In this document: in pieces, positions 51,775 through 64,000 of the stretch | Layout of the letters: each line of letters starts with the position of its first letter | Numbering within the stretch: the stretch's first letter is position 1 | NCBI GenBank assembly: GCA_037975125.1 | Contig: CM075851.1 | Coordinates: 119,814,908 to 119,878,907, forward strand | Reading direction: 5' to 3' | Source: Latrodectus hesperus | Lineage: Eukaryota; Arthropoda; Arachnida; Araneae; Theridiidae | Length of the DNA stretch: 64,000 nucleotides | Position numbers and translations under genes: made by a program | The notes under the pieces: model-generated | The model's database searches: none | Told to the model about the DNA's origin: nothing | What the model saw: only the letters and a program-made list of their open reading frames with translations

Positions 51775-52330
51775 TCCCCCCTTTTAGCTTTTAAATCTAT
51801 AATAATGCTTTCGGTACAAAGGAAATTTGACAAGTCTGCGCGTTCAGGTCTGGTCGGACATTGAATATTATCAGGAAGATCCAATACATTTGATAGATTT
51901 TTAACAAGAGAATGATTTTTTGAGTTTCAAACTGAATTCTCCCCATTACTTAACGGAAAATCTAAGTCAACGTAATCTGATTCAAAATCTCTTCCTCTTT
52001 TAATTTTTGATAATTTCAAATATTTCTTATCTCGTGAGGACACGATTATTAGAGGCTTGCACATTAACAGGATCTTGGCTTTTTATAAACAGAAATTACA
52101 ATTCCTCTGGTTCTAAAATTTTATTCTTAAAATTCCATATGCACACGATTTTCATGAATTTTTATTTTATCAATACGTTGAACCAAACTTAACTTTTTAC
52201 ATGCATCTACGCCTAAAATTTGTTTCAAAGAGACATTTACTATAATAAATAAAAAATTTCACAGAACAAAATTTATTTGTTCTACTCTCAAGATTTACCT
52301 ATCCCTCATGTTTCAAGTCGGAACTAACTT
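51775..52330 (-). pseudogene. Gypsy-type pol remnant (post-protease and C-terminus)
   Basis: After the protease, minus-strand frames show a VNVSLKQILGVDACKKLSLVQRIDKI-like linker that precedes reverse transcriptase in this group. A few residues later comes sequence resembling the Pol C-terminal tail (RPERADLSNF) next to the polypurine tract. The catalytic reverse transcriptase, RNase H and integrase are absent, so a large deletion separates the two ends. Multiple stops. Confidence 0.6.
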
Positions 52331-52620
52331 ACAAATTCCATATAATTTACAACTTTTATAAGCAGATAAAGGCAAAATATTGACCTGAGCTCCTGTATCG
52401 AGTTTAAAAATGCCTTCATTACAAACATATATGGTCTTATGACATGATTCTTCATTTGTTTCTTCATTTCGTAGAGAATAAGTATAGGAACAAGATGAAT
52501 TTCCATGGCTTTCATTTACCGCTTCATCTATAATTTTATTTTTATTGGTCTTTTTTCTTCTTGTATTGCATTAGTACATAGAAGCAAAATTATTATTTTG
52601 CTTACGATTATTGCATAATT
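52324..52620 (-). pseudogene. Gypsy-type nucleocapsid knuckle and aspartic protease remnant
   Basis: A retroviral-type protease active site is visible as FKLDTGAQVNILPLSAY; the Asp-Thr-Gly codons lie at 52391-52399. Upstream on the minus strand are GHHAIRECPTYNKLCN and NNNFASMY, matching the linked CCHC knuckle region that precedes protease in Ty3/Gypsy elements. One Cys of the second knuckle is replaced (NNRK). A stop follows the knuckle region. Not functional. Confidence 0.8.
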
Positions 52621-53128
52621 TATTGTAAGTGGGACATTCTCTTATGGCATGATGTCCACCTTATCTACCTCAATCAATTATTGCAAGTTTCTTGTTATCA
52701 TTTCTCTAACGTCGATTTGAATTCCCAGAATCTATATCAGTCAAGGTAATTAGTTGTTTCTTGATGGTTTTAACCTGTTCCTTGCCATCTTTAAAAGCTC
52801 GAATAAATTCTGCAGCCTTTTTCAGAATTAGATGTGGATCTCTCAGCAGTCGTTCTTGAATCTCAAATCTCCTGCACAATTCTATCTTGAATCAGTGATT
52901 TTTTTTTTTGGTCGGCGAAATCACATGATGAAGCTAGACTCTCCAGCAGTGTCAAATATGTATTCAAACTTTGACCTTCTTGCTGTGAGCATGATAAAAA
53001 TTTGTATCTTTCAAGCACAACATTTTAGAATGGTGTACAATAGTTCTCAAAATTTAATAGGACGTCTTTATACTTTTCTAAAGAATGTTCCTCTTCATAT
53101 TTAAAAGTATTGAATATTGCAATGCCTT

Positions 53129-53396
53129 GTCGCCCGCCCTGTCTAATGGTCAGAGTCCCTGACTACGGATCGGGAGGTCCTGGGTTCGATTCCCAGTTCG
53201 GGCATGGATGTACTATCTCTCTCTTTATCTATCCTGTTTTTGTCCTTTCTGTATATAAATGTGTTGTAAATAGTTGCCTACCCTATAAACGAGTCCCTAT
53301 GGCATGTGTGTACTGAAGAAGTCGGACTCCACACCAAAATATGGTTCAGCAGTGCACCCCATATTGCCAGCCTTGCTGGCACACGACAACAACAAC
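53129..53396 (+). mobile_element. tRNA-Arg-derived SINE with 13-bp target duplications
   Basis: A 268-bp element with a tRNA-like head (53132-53204), a unique body and a CAA-repeat tail ending ACGACAACAACAACA-type. It is flanked by perfect direct repeats ATTGCAATGCCTT at 53116-53128 and 53397-53409. It is inserted in the plus orientation into the gag part of the minus-strand Gypsy element, so it is younger than that element. The short open frame across it is meaningless. Polymerase III boxes are intact: A box near 53147-53158 and B box GGTTCGATTCC at 53183-53193. Confidence 0.92.
53132..53204 (+). tRNA. tRNA-Arg(ACG)-like SINE head, not a gene
   Basis: 73 bp folding as a tRNA. The T arm CTGGG/CCCAG is perfect. 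The anticodon arm CCTGA/TCGGG has loop CTACGGA, giving anticodon ACG (Arg). The outer five acceptor pairs GCCCG/CGGGC hold, but the next two are mismatched (CC/TT). The head is joined to a SINE body with target duplications, so it is a retroposed tRNA derivative rather than a functional tRNA gene. Confidence 0.8.
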
Positions 53397-53777
53397 ATTG
53401 CAATGCCTTCATCACCTTAAAGATTCTGCAGAATAGCGATCTTTATGTTGTCATGCTTTAAGCTCTTTTCAGTTGCCAACATGTAATTTTCGAATTCTTC
53501 GGCGCCAACATTTCCAGTTTTCAGCTACATTTCCGGTGCTGGAGTTGAATTCACTTAGTTGTTTAAACGTTTCCATTTCTCCTGATAAAATGTAGCTTTT
53601 TGAGCGGAATGATGACAAATTTCATTTTAATTCAGAAAACAAGAAACAATTCTCTCTCCTAATACTATAGATAGTATTTTCAATCAGCCATGTGTTAGGC
53701 TAAGTGATATAAAAAATTTTCCAGAGAAAAAATTCTTAAATCATTCTTTTTGATTTAATTTTTAATATCTAACACCA

Positions 53778-53990
53778 TGTAATGTTTGATATTTATTAAA
53801 CAGGCATAATCAGGAGATTAAAGAAAATTTTTAATATTTACAACTACAATAATCAGTTACGAATTCCCTAGGCTATCTAATGACCGTACATATCAAACAA
53901 CCCTCTAACAACGAGTAACAACTGTTGCCAAATACAGTTTAAATAATTATAAGTTATTGAATACAATATTTATACATCGATTACATCACA
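53778..53990 (-). repeat. 5' LTR of the Gypsy-type element
   Basis: 213 bp, matching the 3' LTR in length and end dinucleotides. On the minus strand it begins TGTGATG and ends CATTACA, followed at once by the primer-binding-like TGG. Confidence 0.9.
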
Positions 53991-56900
53991 ATCAATCTAT
54001 ATTTAGCAAATAATTGCTTTTTGGTGAATTTATCTGGCGACGGAAAAAACTCACCAAATTTTACCACATTTTGCAATTTTTTCCCTTAGTGAGCTGTGAT
54101 TGTAATATTCTTTTTAGCCTATGTATATTCCAGATAATAAGTTTCTAGTTTAGGGCGGAAAATTAAATGGTAATTAATCACCAGTTTTCCACAATTGAAT
54201 CATTCGAAAAGAGTACTTTGAACTAGTAAATGAATAACAATTTAGAAATTAAGAAATCGAGGCGCAAAATAATAAAAAGTCAAAAGTAAAATTTAATAGA
54301 AATTCAAATTAAGCTAATTAAATAACTAAAATGCATTTAAATGTAAAATGATTAAAGAAAGACGTAACTATAAGAACAAATCAAAGATACAGCTAAATTA
54401 AAACCAACAGCTTTAATACAGCACACCTCCAACTAAGCGCATTTATTTAGTGCCAAACCACATCAAATACCATGTTTTGATAAATGGTTACTATCAAAAT
54501 TTGCGACAAAAACTGATAATCTTCTTGTTTTCACCAAATATGGTCGATAATAGAAATAAATTTAGATCTGTTATCTGCGGTCTTAAGAGGGAAAAAAGAA
54601 TTAAGGAAAGATTAATAAAAGTGGTTAAAGCTATAAAGATGTAGTTTAAAAAAAACAATGCTGAAAACCTTTTAATATTTTAACCCCAGCAATTATAAAT
54701 TTTAGCTAAAATTAAAGGGCTAAAATGATAAAAAAATTCCACGAGATTCAGAAAACAAGTTTTCTCCCATAAGTAACTGAAAATTTAAATTAGGAAAATA
54801 AAGAGTTATTTTAAAAACACTGGCGAAAATCTATCACTTGCTCATATTCAAGTATGGGATGCTACATCCTATCATTTATTGCCATGCTTGGAGATATTTT
54901 TTGGTGAAAATTCTGGGTGGATTATATTAAAATATAGTCTTTTTTAAACACTTAAGAATTGAGTGCATCAATTTGACAGAATTGAATACAATAATTAATA
55001 AAAAATTGTATCAATAATCAATTTCAGCTAAATAATAAAAACGCAGGTGAAATTAGAAAACTTATTTTTATTAAAAATAATTAATATTCATACAATTTGA
55101 AAAATCGTATTGAAAAAAATTAATAAAATTGTTTTGTTTAAGTAATTAATAAAGGCGCTATTTCATTATTACTCCGCAATCGATCATCGAAGCGATTGCT
55201 AAGAAGTTTCCATCAGTAATAAACTTTAGCGTTTAAATAAGTTTTTTGTCAATAAATGATGATTATTTAGTTTATAAAACCTAAATAAATTGGTTGTATT
55301 ATTTTTTAGTAGTTTCTAAGAGCGTAAACTTTATTAGACAATACATGACGGAACTATTTATCACAGTAATTGCAATTTTTCCCCCGTTAAGATTATTAAC
55401 ATATAAGGGTACAATGAAATTGTACTTTAATAAATTATTAAAGGAATATTTATCAAGGAATTTCAATTCAGTCAAGACTCAAATGTTTTCTTACAGAAAT
55501 GGGCGAGGTAGTATTTGTTGGAAATTCCACACATAGCTAATTTGTGAAACGCATATTTCTAGCAATATAACTGAAGGTACTTTCCCATTTTGCCGGTGCA
55601 GGTGAAAAGAATACTGAATATTATTACCAAGTGAAACAAGATATCACAAATCGCTGCTTTGACCCTTTGACAATATTTTTAACTTTTTACCTCTTACAAA
55701 CATTTAAAAAATGAAAAAATAGCTATGTCTTTAAAATATTTTTTCAACTAACAGTTACTTTTTCTTTGTCGTCAAAAATGTCAACAAGTTGAATTCTCCA
55801 CGGGCGGAATGGAATAATACCTAATTGAATAATGTATTTCAAATGTTGTCCAAGACAGTAAATCTCACTGAAATTAAACTTTTCGGATGGATGACAGTTA
55901 AAATATAAATAAAAATAAATTAAATGCAGTGAAGTTCAACAATTTCACGAATCAATTTTTATAAAAATAATAATTTTCTTGTTAAGAATATCAATTAAAT
56001 TTCAAATATAACTTACCCTTCATTATGAGTAAACACATTGTTTTAATATAAAGAGATTAACTGGAAAGTAGTGAAATACAGGGAAAAATATTTACCAGCA
56101 AATAGAGTCTTGTTGATATTTGTTATTAGAGTTAAAATATCTTTCAAAAAAATGAATTCGTTAGTAAAATTTGTATTACTAACAAATTGTGAAGCTTTTT
56201 TAATAAAGTACACAAGTCTAATTAAATAATTAATAGTACAAATTGTATTCATTTAAAATCCAGATGGAACAAAAAGATATCTGTCATATTTAATTTCGAT
56301 TTATAATAATCAAGTTGCCAGATGCTTATAAAAATTGGTAAAAAAAAATTTTTAAGATATCAATCGCTGCCATCACAAAAATAGAGGAGACAAGTAATTT
56401 CCCAATATATTTATATTAAGATAAAATGTATTGCTGAAGTATTTCTTGCTTGTATTATTCTCATTTCATATATTTTAAATGCTTAACTGTTTCATATACG
56501 AAAGCAAAACTTTACTATGCACACATATTACGTTCTATATATTTAGAATCATTAATAATATTACTCTAAAACATAAAACAAAATAATCAAACGATAACAA
56601 AAAATAGCAAAAAGCAAACGATTTTATATTCTAGTTATAAATTATATCATCTTCTTATTGAACAGGATTTAATTTGTTTATAATAAATAAATTTCAATAT
56701 TTTCTAAAGAAAAATAGAGTGGTCATCTTCAAATTTTTAAAAGGCAAAAAATAGTGAAAGGAAGTAATATTTGGGTGAAGTTTAACTGCTTGAAGAATTC
56801 ACTGAAAGTGATTAATTGCCAAAAATAATTTGTTGCTGGCAAAGGAATTTAGTTACGATTAATATGAGATGCTTTTAATTAACTAGTATATTAATATTTC

Positions 56901-59900
56901 GAATTTGATATCTGCATTTCCAGATAAATATTTGAAGAATGAAATATTCCATAATGATCAACTTTTACTGATATAGTTGCTGTAGCTCATTCAAAATGAA
57001 AACAAAATTAAAAATTAAAGTAAGAACTTTACTTATATAATTTTGTGGAAAAAGTTAAAATTGTATTTAAATGTCAATATTTCCATTGCATTAAGTAATA
57101 CCCTACTGATCTTTTTCATTAAATATTTAAAGTAGAATAATCAATGTATATTTCCATTATATTTGCTCATAATATTTCTGCAAGATATCTTAAGCTAGTA
57201 TATTTTAAATTTTATTAAAAGATCTTAACCTTCGTGTTAGAATTCTTATTTTAATTGTATAATTTAAAAGTCTCAGAAATTCTTAAGCTTTTAATAGATA
57301 TTTCTTTAAAATAATACGTTTTCTTTCATAATCATTTAAAAAATTTGAGGTACATATATTTTTACATTTTTTGTTGAGTTCTATTCCACGATATTTATAT
57401 TTTAAATGGGTTATTAGATAGAAATCTCGTTAAAATACTTATTACAAAAAATTTTCTGTAAAATAAACTATGTTATAAAACTTTCTGCAGTTTTCTTATG
57501 GCATCTTTTTCAAACTTCTGTTCACTTATAATATTTTATATAAAAAGTTTCCTGAATTCTTACATGAATATTATGCTCTTATATTTTATAGAGTTAGGAG
57601 TTATAGAGTTAGGGATTTAAAATTACCGCCATTTTTTCCCAATTTAACATGGTTGCTATCTTTTAAGAAAAAACCAATTTACACTCATTAGGCTTCCTGA
57701 CGATGTCAACGACATCCTTATCTCGGTGAAAGAAAGTCATCCAAAAACTGGCACCATAATTGTTTTATGTTCACTTTATTGTTAATTGTTTTATATTAAC
57801 AATTTTAAAAATCGCTTCTTTTTTAGTTGAATTTATTCAAATGTAATGTGTTGATGATGGTGTTGAATTTTTGATGAAATTGTGCACAAATCTGTTAAAA
57901 AAATAATCGTAATTTTTCTGCTTTCCAAGTGAAAAAGTTATATTAATAATACATTCATTTATATAAATTGCATTTTATCTTACTATATAAATCTTAATAA
58001 ATTTTGAATTTCGTAATTTGATTATTTCTTCTTTAAGTTAAGGATGACATTCTCGATGTCAGCATATACGCCAAACTGTACTTACCGCGATAGATAGCGA
58101 TTGTAATTATATAGGAAATAAAGTAATTCCAATAACACTTTTAAAACAGGAAAAGATCAGAAATTGTATTAGAGCCTGTAATATAACGATGTTAACATTT
58201 TTAAGCCATTCTAAAATCCCATAGATGATAAAAATATAATTGCAATAATTTTCTAAGAATTTAACAATAAAAACAATAGTAAAGTAAATTTTCCTTTTTT
58301 AAATCACTATGAAGAGCTTTTTATTGACTGGTTCTGTGTGAAAACAGGTTAACTATTTCAAATTCAGCCATGATTTTATTAAAAATACTGGTAAAGCAAA
58401 ACTTAAAAAAATTTTCTACATTAGATTTGCTGTCCATTCCAAAACAAAAAAAATCTCGGTTATGAAACTTCAATTTAAATTCAGTGATGTGATTGTTCTT
58501 CTCCATATAGAGAAAATAATCATAAAAGTCTTACAAAAAAAGAAAATAATGTATTGATAATCTAATCTGTACACTATTTGCCTTTAAATGGAATGACATG
58601 ATCCTTCAATATAAAAGTCCAAAGATTTTACAAAAGTTGAAATTTTATCATCATTTACAATATATAGAGTCATACGTGTTAATAACTTCTTCGAAAATAT
58701 TAAAAAATCCTCATAATAAAAATTTCTCAAAACAATATAACAACAAATTCACTGGAAATCTAAATGCCACGTCGAGAATAAATAAATAATTTTGGTAAAT
58801 TTTTAGAATCAAAAGATATTTTGGAAAATACAATTTTTCATCACACACACATACACACACACAATGATTAGTTCTTCAGAATAAAAAATAGAGTTTGACA
58901 AATGATGGTGGCGCCTTTATCAAATGTATATTAAAAGTAATGCCAGCTCACAGAAAAGAAGTAATCATAAAAAAAGCAACTACATACGTAAGAAAAGTTC
59001 TATTCTCATATTGGTAAAAAATTAAATCAGATTTGTTTTGAAATAAAAAAAATTCTCTTTAGATTCCAATTTTTTTACATGAAAATATTTCTGTTAAAAT
59101 TTATGAGAAATCTGCCATAAAAGGAGCAATCTCTGGGATACTCATCAATTTATTTATCAATACGCATTTTATTCTTTTCGGTAATATTTTTGTGATAAAA
59201 ATGCTTCGATAAAGTTAAAAAAAACATGTGATGGACATACATAGGAAATGAAGAAGTTACTTTTTTCATGACATCTTCGAATAAAATTTCATTCAAAATA
59301 ATTTGCAATGTATTATCGACAAATATCTTATGTTTGAATATTAACTTTCTACCGAAAGCTAATATTTTTACACATTAATTTTAGGTTAGTTTTTTCTGAA
59401 AAACCAAACTGTTTGCTGTTACAATATTTTACTTTTCAATTAAATAGTGTCTTCTTTTGCATCTTTCTAAATAATACTATGCTTTATAAGCAGAATTTAT
59501 ACAGTTTAGTAACATAAAATACGGCTTGGAATTCCTTTAATTGTTGTGAATTCTCTTATTCAGGAATTCGAACACAACATCATTGATTGAATAATTTTAA
59601 AGAAAATTAATTACCATTTGAAAATCTCTTCATTGTATTGACATGCACGTGGGGATATATAATCTTGCTGGAATATTTTTGATTCTCTAGATAACCGGAA
59701 GTTAAAAATATTGATTTAATTTTCAGGTACATATTGGGGTTTAAACAAATTAAATTATTAAATTAATTTCTTTATCTGCTGAAACACCAGCTCGAAAAAA
59801 TTCCATCTTAAGCATTCTTAAAAATGAGGGCTGGAAAACTTTTTTCAATAAATATTGCACACTACGTTATTTTAAAGCAGTTTAATGAGAATATCTTTGC

Positions 59901-60561
59901 ATAACAAATCTTATATTTAATTATTGTCTTCTATCAGTTTTTCTACAAATTTGGTGATGTTAAAATTATTAAGAAATTCTATATATTTAGATTTTTGATT
60001 AACATTTTGATTTTCCTTTTCACATTCTCTGGTTTCCTTTCAAATATACTTTTACCAACATATATTAATCACTTCATTTTTAAAATATTTCAGGCAGATT
60101 TTTTCTAAATATGTATTTAAATTCATATTTATGTTTAACTGCGGTTTCTCAATGTTTCACATAATGCATGAAAATAAATGAAAATTAATAAAAAAATAAT
60201 TTAAAAATATATTTTAGGCGAAAGAAAAATTTTCTCAGAAAATATATTCCTTATATTTATACACGAAAGTATACGAACTCTCTTTAGAAAATAATTAAAG
60301 TTTTAACATTCAAATAAATACTTACGAAAATATTTTATTATATTATTGGCCAATTTAATATCAATGAGTATATTAGTATTGTGCTCAATTTATCAATTCT
60401 ATCTTATTTTTTTCAAAATCATTTTTATAAGAGGCCTACTGTATTATTAAGTATCTTACAGACACATTTTCCCTCTGTTTACATAACAAAAACATAACTT
60501 CTAGCATTTTTACAAGTTTCAAAACTTAGAGAGTTAGTTGCATTGTAAAATATTTTGTTAT

Positions 60562-60743
<182 letters not shown>

Positions 60744-62529
60744 AACTTATTTATTTATCAATATTTAGTAATTATAAAATGTGTGCATGTAAATCTTTAT
60801 ATAATTAATTCATAATCTATAAATAAACCTTATGTAATATTAACTGAAGATTCTATAAATCGTGTATTTGTGTATACTATGCATTTTGGAATTTTATTAA
60901 AATTGGAATATAAAATTTTTTAAGTAATAATTTAATAAATTTAAATAAATTGTTGAATAGCATGGAATTGTATTTTTAATTATCGTTATAAACTATCAGT
61001 GGTGATTTTAAGGTATTAAGTAGTCAAATGTTGAGAAGTATTTAATTCCGAAATAAATGTCACACAGTGAAATATCATGATTTTACATCATTTATCACTA
61101 AAAATGTTGAAATAATTGTGCCAAAAAGACAATAGATTAGCAGTTTTTTTGCAGTTTCAATCTATTTCATGATTCCAGCTCAAAAAGTTTGCATCAGAAA
61201 TTTATATCATATTGGTGATTTTAGCAGTACTTATGCTATTTTTCTAGTTTTTACTTGTTTTCTTACCAGCTTCAAAATGCATTCTTCTTTGAAATTTAAC
61301 CCATGCTAATATAGTTCATTTTTTAAAAGCTATGAAGATAAAAATTTTAGTATGAGCACCTATGAGTAATAAACATTTATGTATAGTTTTCTTTTAGACA
61401 TTTATAGCTAGGTGTGTGTGTTTGTTTATCCCGCTCAAGGTCACTAAATAATGCTAAGCATTTCAAAAATCTGAAGCTCGGGCATGTGCTGATGGTCAAC
61501 ACTTGATCTCGTATTTCCAAACTTGTATAATATACTAGAGGAATGGGATTTTATCCAACTAAAATGTAATATTCATTGTTCCTACCAAACATCATTGTCT
61601 TTTGCGAGGTTATATATCAATCCTACCACCTTAAGGATAAGAAAAATAATGCAATTCTTTCATAGCAACAATTATTTTTCATTGATAAATTTTATGTTAG
61701 AAATACCTTTAAACAATTTTCTGGCAAATTATAAATTAATTTTATTCAATTTTCTATCAATGGGGTCGGGACTTATATAATTTAATTTCATATTAGCGAA
61801 ATCAATCTATAATTTCTAACTAAATTTGGAACTGAACTTCTTTTATTTTCTATTTGATTAAAAAATTTTATGAAAAATATCAAAAACTCTTGCGTAACAG
61901 TGGCCTTAACTGATATTCAGTAATTGTAAATAACGTCTACTTAAATAAACAAATCTAAAGTAAGAAGTTCCAGTGACCTTGGCGATGCTAAATCACTCTT
62001 ATATTTACATAACTTGGGAAAAAGAAAATGGTCATCTGAAAGATTTTCAGTAGTCATCTTTCTTCATATTGGTTTTCTGCGTAAAAACGGTGTCGATTTA
62101 AATTGTTTTAGAATTAGTGTGTAAATATCATTACTACAGATATATCACCATTCCATGTAATGTTTGTTACACAACAGCAAAATTTACTTGTATGCTTTTA
62201 ATTTCAAGATTAGTCTATGCAACTAATAAAACTTTATTAAGTAAATTTAATAACACTACACCATTTTAATTAAAATAGCAGAGATATAATTTGCCAAATC
62301 TAACAGTTAATATATTTCAAAAAGAAAATTTTAATGATATAAGAGATTTTTGCATAAAATTATTTATGAATAGAGAAACTTGATGATACCGCTGAAATGA
62401 AGAAATCATTAAAATAAGTAGTAAATAATCATCAGAATTAAATAAAGATATATTTTTATTACATAAAAAGCTAGATTTTAGAAAAATGTTTAAATCGGTA
62501 ACATATTTGGGTAACATTGATTACCTGGT

Positions 62530-62675
62530 CAAACTGGCGATCTAACCTTAAGTTCAATACTTCGTTGGTTCTATTTACAACTTTGGCTTGGATTTGTAAG
62601 TCCAGTTTAGCTATAGGCCCTTATCTTATTAGCTCTCATGTGAAAAAAACTACCGTTGAATGACAAACATTTAAA
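62530..62675 (+). repeat. SINE-like repeat, partial copy F
   Basis: CTAACCTTAAGTTCAATACTTCG, then TTATTAGCTCTCATGTGAAAA, then CCGTTGAATGACAAAC correspond in order to the other copies of the family. Heavily diverged. Confidence 0.4.
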
Positions 62676-64000
62676 AGTGCAAGACATCGTAACTATCACC
62701 TCTACCTAGCAATAGACGATAGCAGATGTTAATGATATGATAGGTATTAAATATGAAATAAAGACGCTTAATCCGTCGAATATAAAACATGACGGTTATT
62801 TATTTGTTTTTGGGATGAGTAAACCAATTTAATCTACTACAAAAATGAAAATCATGAAATCTAATTCTCTTCGAAACTATTTGCAAAATGAAAATCATGA
62901 AAGTAAAAAAATTTCTTAGAAAATGAAAGTAAAGAATCAAATCAACTAACCGTATAAAGCATGCAATATTCATGTTTTATACGATTTTTAGCAATTAGAA
63001 AAATAATTCGCAAAATAAAAGTACCATTTTATTCTGTGATTACTACACTAATTTTTTCTAATTCTAATAAAAAAAGAAAAGAAATGATTATATTGATAGT
63101 AATTTTCATTGACATGTGTTATGGAAAATTATTCTCATATTATAATTTATATGGACTGAGATATTTAAGGTTTTACTAAATAAAAAATATAATTAAGTAG
63201 CAGTACATAGATTCGACTATTATTTTTAATAAAAAATATAATTTGTAAATAATCAAAATTAAAATATAATAAAATCTACTAATAAACAAAAGGTTAAATA
63301 AAAAATACACAAAATTCAGTTTTTTACAATAATAATTTTCTTCAGAAGAAAGCAAATCCTGTATCTAGTTATTTAACAAATATTTCGCACTTAATCCTTA
63401 AGTATTAAAGGCAGATATTTTACTGAAATTAAAAAATGTACATGCATATAACAGTTAAAAATAACTCAAAAGATCAAAAGTTTCTTAAATGTATTTTAAT
63501 AATTTCCTAAGAATTATATTTATTACTAGCCTTATTTATATATAGAATGGCTAGGAGGGTTGAAAAGCTATTAAGTACCCACCAAGCACTCAGGAATAAG
63601 TAAACTAGTATCTGATATCTGAATGCTTATTTATTTGGGTTCGTAAAGAGCTTTTATTCATTTGGGCATCGAGTCTACAGGCTTCTGGAATCAATTTATG
63701 TCCAAAGAATATTATGCATAGTCTATACAGCATTTCAAGCAGAAATAAATGGTTTTTCTCACATGTACTCAACTATGTATTCCTATTCTCTTAGAATGGT
63801 TCAAGCTGAAATCTGATGAGAATCATCTTGAAATTCATTCTTACAATTTACTTATGCTAACATTCTTACACGTCACAATTTTTTTCCATACAGTAGTTAT
63901 TCCTAGCTACCATTTAAATGAAAATCTTAAAGTTTTATAAATCATTTATCCAGTATTTACGCTAAGTAAGGAAGTTATAAGAACACCAGGTATTTTACGC

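Larger units (their letters stand above)
52690..53770 (-). pseudogene. Gypsy-type gag remnant, interrupted by a SINE
   Basis: Minus-strand frames show YKDVLLNFENYC, then ERYKFLSCSQQEGQSLNTYL, LLESLASSCDFAD, QERLLRDPHLILKKAAEF and a KEQVKTIK stretch. This is the conserved capsid series of the K02A2.6/Mag-like Gypsy group. Stops and frameshifts occur throughout, and 53129-53396 is a SINE inserted into it. Confidence 0.75.
51562..53990 (-). mobile_element. Internally deleted Ty3/Gypsy-type LTR retrotransposon
   Basis: A 2429-bp element on the minus strand bounded by two 213-bp LTRs that begin TG and end CA, with the 5-bp duplication ATCAA on both sides (51557-51561 and 53991-53995). Just inside the 5' LTR is a primer-binding-site-like TGGTGTTAGATATTA (53763-53777). 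Just before the 3' LTR is the purine tract AAAAGGGGGGA (51775-51785). Recognisable interior runs gag, nucleocapsid zinc knuckle, protease, a short post-protease piece and the extreme Pol C-terminus. Nearly all reverse transcriptase, RNase H and integrase are missing. Stops and frameshifts are frequent. A SINE is inserted in gag. The element is dead. Assignment to Ty3/Gypsy rests on the Gag and protease motifs. Confidence 0.9.

Noticed and set aside
53132..53204. Functional tRNA-Arg(ACG) gene
   Set aside because: The tRNA-like part continues into a SINE body with CAA tail and 13-bp duplications, and the acceptor stem has two mismatches.
53110..53316. 68-codon open frame
   Set aside because: It spans the SINE and its target duplication; the frame is a by-product of the tRNA head.

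Overview
This window is strongly AT-rich eukaryotic nuclear DNA with long introns, long simple repeats and decayed transposons. Gene structure and repeat content point to an arthropod. A chelicerate, probably a spider, is my best guess, from the look of the myoglianin protein and of the RNase H-bearing LINE family. That assignment is inference. There are no bacterial features.

One protein-coding gene can be supported: a plus-strand TGF-beta ligand of the myostatin/GDF11 (arthropod myoglianin) subfamily. Four coding exons (3548-3983, 21199-21392, 31669-31851, 33482-33865) join in frame into a 398-residue precursor. It has a signal peptide, a latency prodomain, an RTKR furin site (residues 286-289) and a 109-residue nine-cysteine mature ligand. 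Upstream is a compact GC-rich promoter with a CCAAT box, a GC-rich motif and a TATA box. The introns are about 17.2, 10.3 and 1.6 kb, so just over 1 kb of coding sequence is spread across 30 kb.

The rest is intron and intergenic DNA holding old and younger mobile elements. Intron 1 has a Tc1-type transposase fragment split by a 5'-truncated LINE with target duplications, a PIF/Harbinger-like MITE with a TTA duplication, a mariner-like terminal fragment, a hAT-like fragment and several hairpins. Intron 2 has a second LINE remnant with RNase H and a zinc motif, a second mariner-like terminal fragment, a (GT)91 microsatellite and two less AT-rich islands. Intron 3 has an (AT)n tract and a TATG-type repeat ending about 27 bp before the exon 4 acceptor. 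Downstream of the gene (about 34-64 kb) I see no host gene. That stretch holds a third copy of the same LINE family, a 228-bp inverted-repeat element, and an internally deleted Ty3/Gypsy-type LTR element (51562-53990, two 213-bp LTRs, ATCAA duplication). A tRNA-Arg-derived SINE with perfect 13-bp duplications sits inside that LTR element. A degraded tRNA-SINE-like family recurs through the window.

I found no evidence for an undescribed biological system. The most informative parts are the myoglianin gene architecture and the two nested-insertion histories.
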